DNA from: Balneolales bacterium | Lineage (GTDB): Bacteria; Bacteroidota; Rhodothermia; Balneolales; Natronogracilivirgulaceae | Length of the DNA stretch: 8,568 nt | Direction of reading: 5' to 3' | Assembly: GCA_007131625.1 (NCBI GenBank) | Contig: SLQC01000323.1 | Coordinates: forward strand, 1-8,568 | In this document: one piece after another, positions 1 to 7,473 of the stretch | How positions within the stretch are numbered: the first letter of the stretch is position 1 | Layout: each line of letters begins with the position of its first letter | Translations under genes and position numbers: made by a program | Notes under the pieces: generated by a model | The model's database searches: none | Seen by the model: only the letters and a program-made list of their open reading frames with translations | What the model was told of the DNA's origin: nothing

Positions 1-694
1 ACTGAAAAAAGTCAAGTTTATCTACTTCGATCTGGACGATACGCTGATCGATCACAAAACGGCTCAAAATCGGGCGTTAGTGGATGTTTGGACCCAGTTT
101 GCACCGCTTCAGAAGATCAAACCCGACCGATTTTCAGCGGTGTTTAACCAAGTGAACAACGGATTGTGGGATGCCTACCGGAAGTATGAGATCGACAAAT
201 TCACATTAAAACGTCAGCGGTTTGTACTCACACTGAAAGAGCTGCAGATGGAGATGCTCGACTGGAGAGAGGTTGCACAGATATTCAGAGACTGTTATTT
301 CAGGCATTGGGATTGGATAGATGGTGCCCGCGATGGATTTATCACACTCTCCAAAAAAATTCCGGTTGGTGTCATGACCAACGGATTTACGGACACACAA
401 AAACAGAAGTTTGAGTATTTTTCGCTTCATCGCTACTCACAACATCTGGTTATCTCGGAAGAAGTCGGATATTTGAAGCCTGATTCACGTATATTCAAGT
501 ATTCGGCAAAAATGGCGGGATGGGAGCCGACACAGTATTTGTACGTCGGTGATAACCATACGTCTGACATCCTTGGCGGCTCGCAAAGTGGATGGAAGAC
601 CGCATGGTACAACCGTGATGAAAACAATCCGCCGTCCCGAGTCGCAGATTTCACTTTTCACCATTTTTCGCAACTTGTCAAAGCACTCACCTGA
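1..694 (+). CDS. HAD-superfamily hydrolase, YjjG-like 5'-nucleotidase (5' end outside window)
   Basis: A cytosolic HAD phosphatase, probably acting on nucleoside monophosphates as YjjG does. The open frame runs from base 2, giving 230 visible residues. The catalytic motif FDLDDT begins at bases 26-28: the nucleophile Asp is at 29-31 and the general acid/base Asp at 35-37. Motif II Thr (MTNGF) is at 377-379, motif III Lys (GYLKPD) at 476-478, and motif IV (VGDNHTSDILGG) has its first Asp at 551-553. The run LVISEEVG followed by KPD, and the cap-domain residues NGLWDAY, resemble E. coli YjjG/B. subtilis YfnB. The codon before base 2 ends in A, so the true start lies at least two codons outside the window; the internal GTG at 80 falls after motif I and must be wrong. 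purL starts 27 bp downstream on the same strand, suggesting co-transcription. Exact substrate is inferred; a different HAD phosphatase activity remains possible. Confidence 0.87.
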   Translation, partial: LKKVKFIYFDLDDTLIDHKTAQNRALVDVWTQFAPLQKIKPDRFSAVFNQVNNGLWDAYRKYEIDKFTLKRQRFVLTLKELQMEMLDWREVAQIFRDCYFRHWDWIDGARDGFITLSKKIPVGVMTNGFTDTQKQKFEYFSLHRYSQHLVISEEVGYLKPDSRIFKYSAKMAGWEPTQYLYVGDNHTSDILGGSQSGWKTAWYNRDENNPPSRVADFTFHHFSQLVKALT

Positions 695-721
695 TCATTT
701 TATTATCAGCCTAAATACATC

Positions 722-2968
722 ATGCCACAACTGAGACACCGGGAGCCCGATATAACCCCGGAATTAGCCCGTGAACACGGCCTTACCGATGACGAATTTG
801 TCAAAATATGTGATTATCTCGGCCGGACCCCCACCTTTACCGAACTCGGCGTCTATTCGGTAATGTGGAGTGAACATTGCTCGTATAAAAACTCCATCGC
901 TGTTTTGAAGACCCTTCCGCGGACCGGTCCCGGGTTGCTGGTTGATGCCGGTGAGGAGAATGCCGGACTGGTTGATATCGGTCACGGACTGGCTTGTGCG
1001 TTCAAGATCGAGAGTCACAACCACCCCTCTGCAGTAGAACCCTATCAGGGTGCGGCGACCGGAGTCGGCGGCATCCACCGGGATATATTCACAATGGGCG
1101 CACGTCCGATCGCCTCGCTGAATTCACTGCGGTTCGGGTCGATGAGTGAGCCGCGAGTCCGTTATCTGCTCGATGGCGTGGTAAAGGGTATTGCAGATTA
1201 CGGCAATTCGTTCGGTGTGCCAACCGTCGGAGGGGAGATTTATTTCGATAAGAGTTATGAGGGGAATCCGCTCGTGAATGCGATGAGTGTCGGTATCGTT
1301 AAACAGGGAGAAACGGCTTCCGCCATCGCCGAAGGGGTGGGCAATCCCGTACTGATCGTAGGTGCGTCGACTGGACGTGACGGAATTCACGGGGCGACAT
1401 TCGCATCCGAGGAGATTAGCGAAGCGAGTGAGGCGAAGCGCCCGAGTGTACAGGTAGGAGATCCGTTTACCGAAAAGCTGCTGCTGGAGGCGTCGCTGGA
1501 AGCACTCAAAACAGGTGCGATTGTTGGAATACAGGATATGGGAGCGGCCGGCATCAGCTGCTCGAGCTCCGAAATGAGTGCCAAGAGCAAGACCGGCATG
1601 CATATCGATCTCGACAAAGTCCCGCTTCGGGAATCCGATATGAGTGCCTACGAGATCCTGCTCTCCGAAAGTCAGGAACGAATGTTGATTGTCGCCGAAA
1701 AAGGTCGCGAGCATGAGGTGATGGATGTCTTTGCCAAGTGGGATCTCAATGCTGTCGTTATCGGTGAGGTGATCGATTCCGGTCGGGTGGTGTATCTGCG
1801 TGATGGCGAAGTCAAAGCCGATATTCCGGCCGACAGTCTCGTGCTGGGAGGTGGTGCACCGGTCTACATCCGGGAAACCGCGAAACCGGCCTACCTGGAG
1901 ATTACAGGGACTACCGATCTCTCACCGTACATCGATGTAGAAGATCTGCAGGATACCATGCTTCAGTTATTGAAATCACCGAATATTGCATCCAAAAGAT
2001 GGGTGTATGAGCAGTATGACCATATGGTTCGGACTAATACGGTGTCCGGTCCGGGCCCGTCGGATGCCGGTGTTGTGCGCATTAAAGGGACTAACAAGGC
2101 GCTGGCAGTAGCGACCGATTGCAATGGTCGATATGTCTATTTGAACCCGCGCAAAGGAGGTCAGATTGCGGTGGCTGAAGCCGCACGAAATGTAGTCTGC
2201 GCTGGCGGAAGGCCTGTGGCCATTACCAACTGCCTCAACTTTGGAAATCCTTACAAGCCGGAGGTCTACTGGACCTTCAAAGAAGCTGTCGGTGGTATGG
2301 GCGATGCCTGTGACATGTTACAAACACCCGTAACCGGCGGGAACGTCAGTTTTTACAATGAAAATCCGATCGGCGCCATTTTTCCAACACCCGTGATCGG
2401 AATGCTTGGGTTGATCGAGGATTGTGAAAAACACACCACTCCGGCCGGTTTTCAGTCCGATGGTGATGAGATACTCTATGTGGGGGCATCCCGCAGCGGT
2501 ATCGATGGCAGTGAATACCTGGCATTTATTCACGGGATAACAGCAGGTGATGCACCGGATATGGATCTCGAATTTGAAAAGCGGCTGCAAAAGGTGGTGC
2601 TGGAAGCGATCCGGGACGGAATGGTGGCATCAGCGCATGACTTATCCGACGGCGGACTGGCCGTTGCGCTCATGGAGAAAGCCATATTTTCGGATAAGGG
2701 TGCACAGATCCGGCTGGATCTACCCGGTCAGAGTGCGACTGAACAGCTCTTCAGCGAGGCGCAGTCGGGTATTCTTTTGACGGTTAAACCCGCCAATCTG
2801 GATGCTCTGCAATTGTTTCTTACCGAACAAGAAATCCCGGTGCATCATTTGGGAACGGTCGGTGGCGACCAACTGATCATCGAAGAGATAGCAGAACTGC
2901 CGGTATCACAGCTCAAAGATATCTACGAATGGATCATCCCGGAGGCGGTCAGCCAGGTTCAGCCCTGA
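722..2968 (+). CDS. purL: Phosphoribosylformylglycinamidine synthase subunit PurL
   Basis: The large subunit of FGAM synthase, the fourth step of de novo purine synthesis. It uses ATP and ammonia supplied by PurQ (with PurS) to convert FGAR to FGAM in the cytosol. The 748 residues match the short PurL class (B. subtilis about 742), not the long fused form, so separate purQ and purS genes are expected elsewhere. Visible signatures are SVMWSEHCSYKNS with H52, KIESHNHPSAVEPYQGAATG at about 95-114 (nucleotide/Mg site), VGDPFTEKLLLEA, GIQDMGAAGISCSSSEM, and in the second half TDCNGRYVYL, CLNFGNPYKPE, PVTGGNVSFYNE and SAHDLSDGGLAVAL. Both AIRS-like halves are intact. The ATG at 722 gives the normal N-terminus. 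It has no Shine-Dalgarno; the 27-bp gap after the HAD gene contains a weak CTGAT/ATCAG inverted repeat (691-709). No convincing terminator follows the stop. Confidence 0.98.
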   Translation: MPQLRHREPDITPELAREHGLTDDEFVKICDYLGRTPTFTELGVYSVMWSEHCSYKNSIAVLKTLPRTGPGLLVDAGEENAGLVDIGHGLACAFKIESHNHPSAVEPYQGAATGVGGIHRDIFTMGARPIASLNSLRFGSMSEPRVRYLLDGVVKGIADYGNSFGVPTVGGEIYFDKSYEGNPLVNAMSVGIVKQGETASAIAEGVGNPVLIVGASTGRDGIHGATFASEEISEASEAKRPSVQVGDPFTEKLLLEASLEALKTGAIVGIQDMGAAGISCSSSEMSAKSKTGMHIDLDKVPLRESDMSAYEILLSESQERMLIVAEKGREHEVMDVFAKWDLNAVVIGEVIDSGRVVYLRDGEVKADIPADSLVLGGGAPVYIRETAKPAYLEITGTTDLSPYIDVEDLQDTMLQLLKSPNIASKRWVYEQYDHMVRTNTVSGPGPSDAGVVRIKGTNKALAVATDCNGRYVYLNPRKGGQIAVAEAARNVVCAGGRPVAITNCLNFGNPYKPEVYWTFKEAVGGMGDACDMLQTPVTGGNVSFYNENPIGAIFPTPVIGMLGLIEDCEKHTTPAGFQSDGDEILYVGASRSGIDGSEYLAFIHGITAGDAPDMDLEFEKRLQKVVLEAIRDGMVASAHDLSDGGLAVALMEKAIFSDKGAQIRLDLPGQSATEQLFSEAQSGILLTVKPANLDALQLFLTEQEIPVHHLGTVGGDQLIIEEIAELPVSQLKDIYEWIIPEAVSQVQP

Positions 2969-3011
2969 AACAACGGTTTCTACAGCCTTGAAACATTGGT
3001 ATCTACAGTCT
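2966..3011. repeat. Two degenerate 23-bp tandem repeats at the purL stop codon
   Basis: Two adjacent 23-bp units, 2966-2988 and 2989-3011, agree at 19 of 23 positions. Both begin TGAAACA and share TCTACAG near the end. The first unit begins with the purL stop codon TGA. Unit 1 also contains a small GAAAC-AACG-GTTTC inverted repeat (2967-2980) that unit 2 has lost. No function is evident. Confidence 0.65.
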
Positions 3012-3030
3012 GCAGCAACGGCAGATCAAG

Positions 3031-3081
3031 TTTGCAGCATCAGCAGGTGAAGTGCAACATCGTCAGGTGCAACATGCTGCA
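3031..3081. repeat. Degenerate ~15-bp repeats (GTGCAACAT) between purL and lat
   Basis: GTGCAACAT occurs at 3052-3060 and 3067-3075, a 15-bp period, with a related but weaker GCAGCATCAGCAG stretch just before (about 3034-3046). The stretch lies in the 193-bp non-coding space between the convergent purL and lat genes. The rest of that space (3082-3161) shows nothing recognisable, and no intrinsic terminator stands out for either gene. Confidence 0.45.
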
Positions 3082-3161
3082 TTGGTGGGCCAGACAATGA
3101 TACACACAGGTAATATTCAGCTTTGATGGCCGGCAGTTGCGGAGCTGGTATGCCGAAGAGT

Positions 3162-4514
3162 TCAACTCTGTAGTGCCGGTGAATCTTCCCTGATTGCAGA
3201 GAGTGATTTGCGGATGATAGCCATACCTTCATCGATATGTTCAGGCTGAATGGTCAGCGGGGGACGAAAACGGATCGATCTTGTTCCGCTTGGTAAAATC
3301 AACAACCCATTGTCGAACGTCGAATCCAGAAATTGCGCACGGGTTGCGGCATCCGGACAATCGAATGCGCACATCAGGCCCTTGCCGCGGATATTGTCGA
3401 TGAAATCAAATTCGTCGGTAAGATGACCGAGCTTTTCCAACAGATAGAGACCGATTTGTGCGGCGTTATCGACCAGGTTGTCCTCCTCGATGATTTCAAG
3501 ATACCGGGTAAAGCGCACCATATCGACCAGATTGCCGCCCCAAGTGGAGTTGATCCGGGAAGAGACATTGAACACATTGGTATCCAGTTCATCGATTCGA
3601 GTGCCGACAAGCATTCCGCAAACCTGTGCCTTCTTGCCAAATGCCAGGATATCCGGTTTTACGTAGTGTTCATGAGCCCAGAATTTGCCGGTCAGACCCA
3701 CCCCGGTCTGGACCTCGTCATAGATCAACAGCGCTTCGTGGCGATCGGCCAGTTCGCGAAGCGCCCGGTGAAACTCCGGCCGGAAGTGGTTGTCACCCCC
3801 TTCACCCTGGATTGGCTCCAGAATTATGGCAGCGATATCGTCCTTGTGCTTTTCGAAATAGTGTTCGGCCTGGGCGATTGCCAAAATCTCGCGGGCTTCT
3901 ACTTCCATGGAGTTCTTTTCATCCATCGGAAACACCATTTTGGGATTGCTGATCCGCGGCCAGTCAAATTTAGGATAATAGGCGATCTTGACCGGCTGGG
4001 AGTTGGTCAGCGACATGGTGTAGCCGGTACGGCCGTGAAACGCCTCGTCAAGATGCAGAACACGGTGTCCTTTTTCGGATCGGTAACCTTTCTGAAAATT
4101 CTTTTGCACTTTCCAGTCGAAAGCTGTTTTAAGCGCATTTTCCACGGCCAAGCCACCGCCGGCCACAAAAAATGCATGAGGCAGATAGTCGGGAATTCCC
4201 ACACGAGAAAATGTATCGACGAATTCGGCCAATTCGCACGTGTAAATATCCGAATTGGAAGGGTTGCTCAGGGCAACAATTCCGATTTTTTCACGGAATG
4301 AATCGTTTTCGACCATCTTCGGATGGTTCATCCCGAGTGGGTTGGAAGCAAAAAACGTAAAAAAGTCGAGAAATGTACGGTTGCCCTGGGCATCATGAAT
4401 GTATGGGCCTTTGCTTTTTTGAAGATCAAGGACCAGATTCATACCGTCGGCAAAAATATGTCTCTCGAGCGTGGTCCGCACGTTTTCAGGTTTGATGGAG
4501 GGATTGTAAGTCAT
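3162..4514 (-). CDS. lat: L-lysine 6-aminotransferase (lysine epsilon-aminotransferase)
   Basis: A PLP-dependent class III aminotransferase that moves the epsilon-amino group of lysine to 2-oxoglutarate, giving aminoadipate semialdehyde (which cyclises to piperideine-6-carboxylate) and glutamate in the cytosol. The 450 residues match the family size (M. tuberculosis LAT about 449). Visible signatures: VAGGGLAVENALKTAFDWK (118-136), DEAFHGRTGYT (156-166), EPIQGEGGDNHFR (233-245) with E238 at the place of the substrate-gating Glu of the Mycobacterium enzyme, YDEVQTG with D266 and Q269 at the PLP ring, AFGKKAQVCG with K295 as the likely Schiff-base lysine, NSTWGGN, and FRPPLT. These clearly favour LAT over ornithine or GABA aminotransferases. 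The frame is open 25 codons further upstream (to 4589), but that extension is hydrophobic and unlike the family, so the ATG at 4514 is chosen. No Shine-Dalgarno precedes it; TATATTTA at 4529-4536 (minus strand) could be a -7 element but no -33 partner is evident. No dehydrogenase for the product lies in the window. Confidence 0.95.
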   Translation of the reverse strand: MTYNPSIKPENVRTTLERHIFADGMNLVLDLQKSKGPYIHDAQGNRTFLDFFTFFASNPLGMNHPKMVENDSFREKIGIVALSNPSNSDIYTCELAEFVDTFSRVGIPDYLPHAFFVAGGGLAVENALKTAFDWKVQKNFQKGYRSEKGHRVLHLDEAFHGRTGYTMSLTNSQPVKIAYYPKFDWPRISNPKMVFPMDEKNSMEVEAREILAIAQAEHYFEKHKDDIAAIILEPIQGEGGDNHFRPEFHRALRELADRHEALLIYDEVQTGVGLTGKFWAHEHYVKPDILAFGKKAQVCGMLVGTRIDELDTNVFNVSSRINSTWGGNLVDMVRFTRYLEIIEEDNLVDNAAQIGLYLLEKLGHLTDEFDFIDNIRGKGLMCAFDCPDAATRAQFLDSTFDNGLLILPSGTRSIRFRPPLTIQPEHIDEGMAIIRKSLSAIREDSPALQS

Positions 4515-4641
4515 GAAACAACTTGAGTTAAATATATACGTTAAAAAAGAGTGCAGTATGAAACTACCAAAAACCGGGCAGATGACCAAGTGTTCAACGC
4601 AGTCCGTGATTAAAGGATTGCTTGAAACGGGTTTATTTAAT

Positions 4642-4672
4642 TTGACAGTGGGAGAAAATTGCCGTAACTTAG
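4642..4672 (+). promoter_or_regulatory. Promoter of the initiator tRNA gene
   Basis: A perfect TTGACA lies at 4642-4647, followed after 17 bp by TAACTTAG (4665-4672). This fits a housekeeping -35/-10 pair, and also the Bacteroidota arrangement of TTTG (4641-4644 reads TTTG) with a TAnnTT-type -7 box. The predicted start is about 5-8 nt before the tRNA at 4685, leaving a short leader for RNase P. It is the best-formed promoter in the window. Confidence 0.7.
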
Positions 4673-4684
4673 GGATCTTGCTAT

Positions 4685-4757
<73 letters not shown>

Positions 4758-4765
4758 CTAATGAG

Positions 4766-4809
4766 GCTTTGTAGGTTGTTGGATGTCAATGACTTGCAAA
4801 GCTTTTTTT
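4766..4809 (+). terminator. Intrinsic terminator of the initiator tRNA
   Basis: The arms GCTTTGTAGGT (4766-4776) and ACTTGCAAAGC (4792-4802) pair over 11 positions, two of them G-U, around a loop of about 15 nt. A run of seven T (4803-4809) follows directly. It begins 8 nt after the tRNA and is the expected end of that transcript. It would not act on the minus strand, because no T run lies on that side. Confidence 0.8.
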
Positions 4810-4844
4810 ATGGTGCCAATACATTTTATGGTGCCAATACATTT
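4809..4844. repeat. Perfect 18-bp tandem duplication behind the tRNA terminator
   Basis: TATGGTGCCAATACATTT occurs twice, head to tail, at 4809-4826 and 4827-4844, with no mismatch. The identity extends 3 bp leftward into the terminator T run (4806-4808). A perfect copy in non-coding DNA suggests a recent slippage duplication. It is followed by a CATTTGA/TCAAATG inverted repeat (4840-4865) without a T run. Nothing else is recognised up to 4902. Confidence 0.9.
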
Positions 4845-4902
4845 GAAGTCTACGGGAATCAAATGCAATATATTTCAAGATAATATTTTTAGGTACCATT
4901 TC

Positions 4903-7452
4903 TTATTTGCATAGCAATCTCTGTGTCACAATATCAGAAAGTATTTGCATCCCATCGGTTTGAGCAATATGGATTACATCGGAGAACTTTTTGCTGTCAG
5001 GTAATATGTTGAGCAACTGGTTCTCACTTTCCAAAATGTATTGTGGATGGTAGACCACATGCTCTTGTCCGTCAAACAAGGCCACATAGAAGATGCCCGT
5101 TTCCACAAGATCCTGGAAAAAGTGGCTGCCATACGACAAGTCGGGCATGAACCCGGCTTCCGCCGATGCCACTTCGCAGATAACCGACATATGACTCAAT
5201 TCTGTAAAATGGACAGGTATCCCCAACGATGGAGTGGTTGTTCCCCACCTTCCTGGTCCGATGATCATAACCTTTTTCTCTTTGAGTGCCGCATTAATTA
5301 ATCCGATCTGTCGGGCTACTGCATATTTCTCCTGATCGTTCCGTTCCAGATAGGCTTTTGGATGCACAAAGACCACATATTCAATGGGTAACTGAATATT
5401 TCCTCCCATAAAGTGTCCTTTCGTGGAGAAAAAGCAGTCCTGACTATCCTTGAGATTGGGAATTTCAACGGAATGCCCCAGTCCTCGTGTCTGCAATGGG
5501 CGGCATTGAACCAGATTCACCTTAAACCGGTTTTTATCTGAAAAATTGGCCGTAAATTCGATATCCACCGGGTATTCATAAACCCGGGACAGCAATGCCA
5601 GCATATCTCTCATCAGATGGGGGAACTCACTCTCCTTCAGCAACATTTGAAAATCCAGAACAGAAGGCACTTTTTGTTTCGATGATCCAAGATCACGCAT
5701 GCGCCGTTCCATGTGATGGTCCCGGGTGGCGAACAGCTTTGTATCGACTTTTATATTCAGTTCGCGGATGTCATGCCATTTTCGGGTGGTAAACGTATTC
5801 TCAGACAGGCTGAGCACATCAACATAACGCTGGGAAAACTTTTTCTGGTCATCGACACTCATGAGAGGCAGCCGGGCAGGCTTGTCAAGCGTGACGATTC
5901 TTGCGTAATCATTTACGGTACGGTCGACCGCCCTGGTTCCAAGGCCGAATACCAAACGAAGCATCCCGGCATCCATGTCGATATCCTCATCCCATACATA
6001 CAGATTGGATGAATTGCCCACCCCTGCGATATGCGGAAAGAACAAGTTCTGATAGTTATCGCCTGAGACCCGCTGAACCAATATGGCCATCTGTTCGTCT
6101 TTTTCAAACAACCCTCTGTTCATCCGGTAATCCAGAGCATCCCGATTCATGGTACTCGCATAGACTGTTCGTATCGCCTTTTCAAAGGCTTCATAGCGCT
6201 GCTCATGTGTGCCCTGATTCGCACAAAAAACACTTTCATATTTCCCTGCAAATGCATTGCCAAAATTATCTTCAAGCAGGGAGCTGGAACGGACAATTAT
6301 AGGGGATTGACCGAAATATTCCAGAATCTGCACAAACTCCTGCTGTATGTTGGATGGAAATTTGCCATGCAACATTTTTTCCTTCAACTCCGGTGCGTAT
6401 TTGTAATAACCGGATTTTCTTTTTTGTTTCGTTCTCAGTTTCCACCATCCATTTTGGACGATGTAGGTGTAGAAGATATCAGAGCCCAGATAAAAGGAAT
6501 CGTGAGGTTCCAAACATGAATGAAAACGCTCGCCACCATCCTGCTCCAGAATTTTTCTGGCAAGCAACATTCCAACGCTTTTGCCTCCGATAAAACCGGT
6601 GCCAATCTCCCTTGCTGCAATCGATAACAAATCTTCAAGGGTAAAATATCGATCGCACAGCTCAACCATTCTGGACTCATGCCCTATGAGCATGCTCATC
6701 AATTTCTTTTTGGTAGGTTCTTGCTGCTCTGCATCCAGCTTGAGCGCCTGTCGTGCCTCATGAAAGATGACATTCCAGTTATCCAGGCGTTCTTTCCCGC
6801 GATGAATACCGGAGAAAAGTTCAGTAGCCTCGGAGCTGGATGTAATGCTGATCGCATCCTCTCCGCGTATCAAATGGGGGAAAAACATGGTGGGGGAGTA
6901 GCGTTGCCAAACTTTGAGGGGGTGAATGTAGAATTTATTGTTCACTTCATAGACATCAAGCAGCAGTTGTGTCGTCTCCCTGATTCCGGCAATGCTGCTG
7001 TATGTATGTACATTACGCCTGATAGCGAAATAAGCAATCGTGTCCAATTCATACAGATAGGGACAAGTAACCTTGAAAAAGTTGCCAATCATCAAGTCAG
7101 AATACCAATGTACTAACAAATCAGTCAGGCAATCAAAGACATAAAAGGTCTTCCTTCCCTCATGCTCCATCAGACTGTGAATGGCACCGGCGAAGCTTTC
7201 AAAACCTTTTTCAGGCTCAAGATGATATACTTTGATATCCGGGTTTTCCTCCAGTATCGGAGTATGAAAGCCGAAACGGACATAAACCAGCCGGCGTTGA
7301 TCTCGCCTGCTTTGCGCCACAAAAGGATTCACCATAGTCCTGTAATCAGATATCGCATCAACCTGCCAGACTACATTATCTCCCAGACGCAATTGGTCAA
7401 TCGCTCTGTCAAATCCGACAATTCCGGTGCTGACCCTATCGTGTACATTCAT
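4903..7452 (-). CDS. KaiC/RecA-like domain fused to an orphan PEP synthase-type ATP-grasp (PPDK_N) domain; function unknown
   Basis: A cytosolic protein of 849 residues without signal peptide or membrane segment. Residues 1-210 resemble a KaiC/RecA fold: STGIVGFDRAI at the start and a Walker B-like strand TFYVFDCLTDLL (102-113). The place where GxxGxGKT belongs reads QVDAISDYRTM, so the P-loop is absent. After a linker come ATP-grasp signatures of PEP synthase/PPDK: GFIGGKSVGMLLARKI (286-301), IIVRSSSLLEDNFGNAFAGK (385-404) with R388, and IEFTANF with QCRP (631-652). A further block, IIGPGRWGTTTPSLGIPV (730-747) then SYGSHFFQD, occurs in other orphan PPDK_N proteins as I remember them. The phosphohistidine swivelling domain and PEP barrel are missing, so 'PEP synthase' would be the wrong name. 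The frame opens at 7479, but GGAGG (CCTCC on the plus strand, 7461-7465) lies 8 nt before the ATG at 7452, so that start is chosen. Probably binds ATP; role, substrate and partner unknown. Confidence 0.85.
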   Translation of the reverse strand: MNVHDRVSTGIVGFDRAIDQLRLGDNVVWQVDAISDYRTMVNPFVAQSRRDQRRLVYVRFGFHTPILEENPDIKVYHLEPEKGFESFAGAIHSLMEHEGRKTFYVFDCLTDLLVHWYSDLMIGNFFKVTCPYLYELDTIAYFAIRRNVHTYSSIAGIRETTQLLLDVYEVNNKFYIHPLKVWQRYSPTMFFPHLIRGEDAISITSSSEATELFSGIHRGKERLDNWNVIFHEARQALKLDAEQQEPTKKKLMSMLIGHESRMVELCDRYFTLEDLLSIAAREIGTGFIGGKSVGMLLARKILEQDGGERFHSCLEPHDSFYLGSDIFYTYIVQNGWWKLRTKQKRKSGYYKYAPELKEKMLHGKFPSNIQQEFVQILEYFGQSPIIVRSSSLLEDNFGNAFAGKYESVFCANQGTHEQRYEAFEKAIRTVYASTMNRDALDYRMNRGLFEKDEQMAILVQRVSGDNYQNLFFPHIAGVGNSSNLYVWDEDIDMDAGMLRLVFGLGTRAVDRTVNDYARIVTLDKPARLPLMSVDDQKKFSQRYVDVLSLSENTFTTRKWHDIRELNIKVDTKLFATRDHHMERRMRDLGSSKQKVPSVLDFQMLLKESEFPHLMRDMLALLSRVYEYPVDIEFTANFSDKNRFKVNLVQCRPLQTRGLGHSVEIPNLKDSQDCFFSTKGHFMGGNIQLPIEYVVFVHPKAYLERNDQEKYAVARQIGLINAALKEKKVMIIGPGRWGTTTPSLGIPVHFTELSHMSVICEVASAEAGFMPDLSYGSHFFQDLVETGIFYVALFDGQEHVVYHPQYILESENQLLNILPDSKKFSDVIHIAQTDGMQILSDIVTQRLLCK

Positions 7453-7460
7453 GACTGGCA

Positions 7461-7465
7461 CCTCC
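7461..7465 (-). promoter_or_regulatory. Strong Shine-Dalgarno sequence GGAGG
   Basis: GGAGG on the minus strand sits 8 nt before the ATG at 7452 and decides the start of the KaiC-like/PPDK_N gene against the in-frame ATG at 7479. The other genes whose starts are visible lack one: purL and lat have none, and the lipoprotein gene has at best GAGAAG. Confidence 0.75.
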
Positions 7466-7473
7466 GTTGCCCT

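Noticed and set aside
1124..1714. 196-codon open frame on the minus strand
   Set aside because: Antisense to the conserved core of purL and without recognisable motifs.
2969..3100. Open frame continuing 43 codons beyond the purL stop (possible readthrough or frayed C-terminus)
   Set aside because: PurL already ends at the normal family length, and the continuation is repeat-derived sequence with no similarity I recognise.
3157..3169. Palindrome AGAGTTCAACTCT over the lat stop codon as a terminator
   Set aside because: The centre is a single base, too small for an RNA loop without opening several pairs, and no T run follows on either strand.
3333..4301. 322-codon open frame on the plus strand
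   Set aside because: Lies wholly antisense to lat, which has clear family motifs; its translation shows no recognisable domain.
4515..4589. 25-residue N-terminal extension of Lat
   Set aside because: The extension is not seen in the family, is not a plausible targeting sequence for a cytosolic enzyme, and the ATG at 4514 gives the normal N-terminus.
4840..4865. CATTTGA/TCAAATG inverted repeat as terminator of the KaiC-like/PPDK_N gene
   Set aside because: The stem has only 7 AT-rich pairs, the loop is 12 nt, and no T run follows on the minus strand.
4903..7452. Naming the large protein phosphoenolpyruvate synthase
   Set aside because: Only the ATP-grasp part matches; the histidine swivelling domain and PEP-binding barrel are absent.
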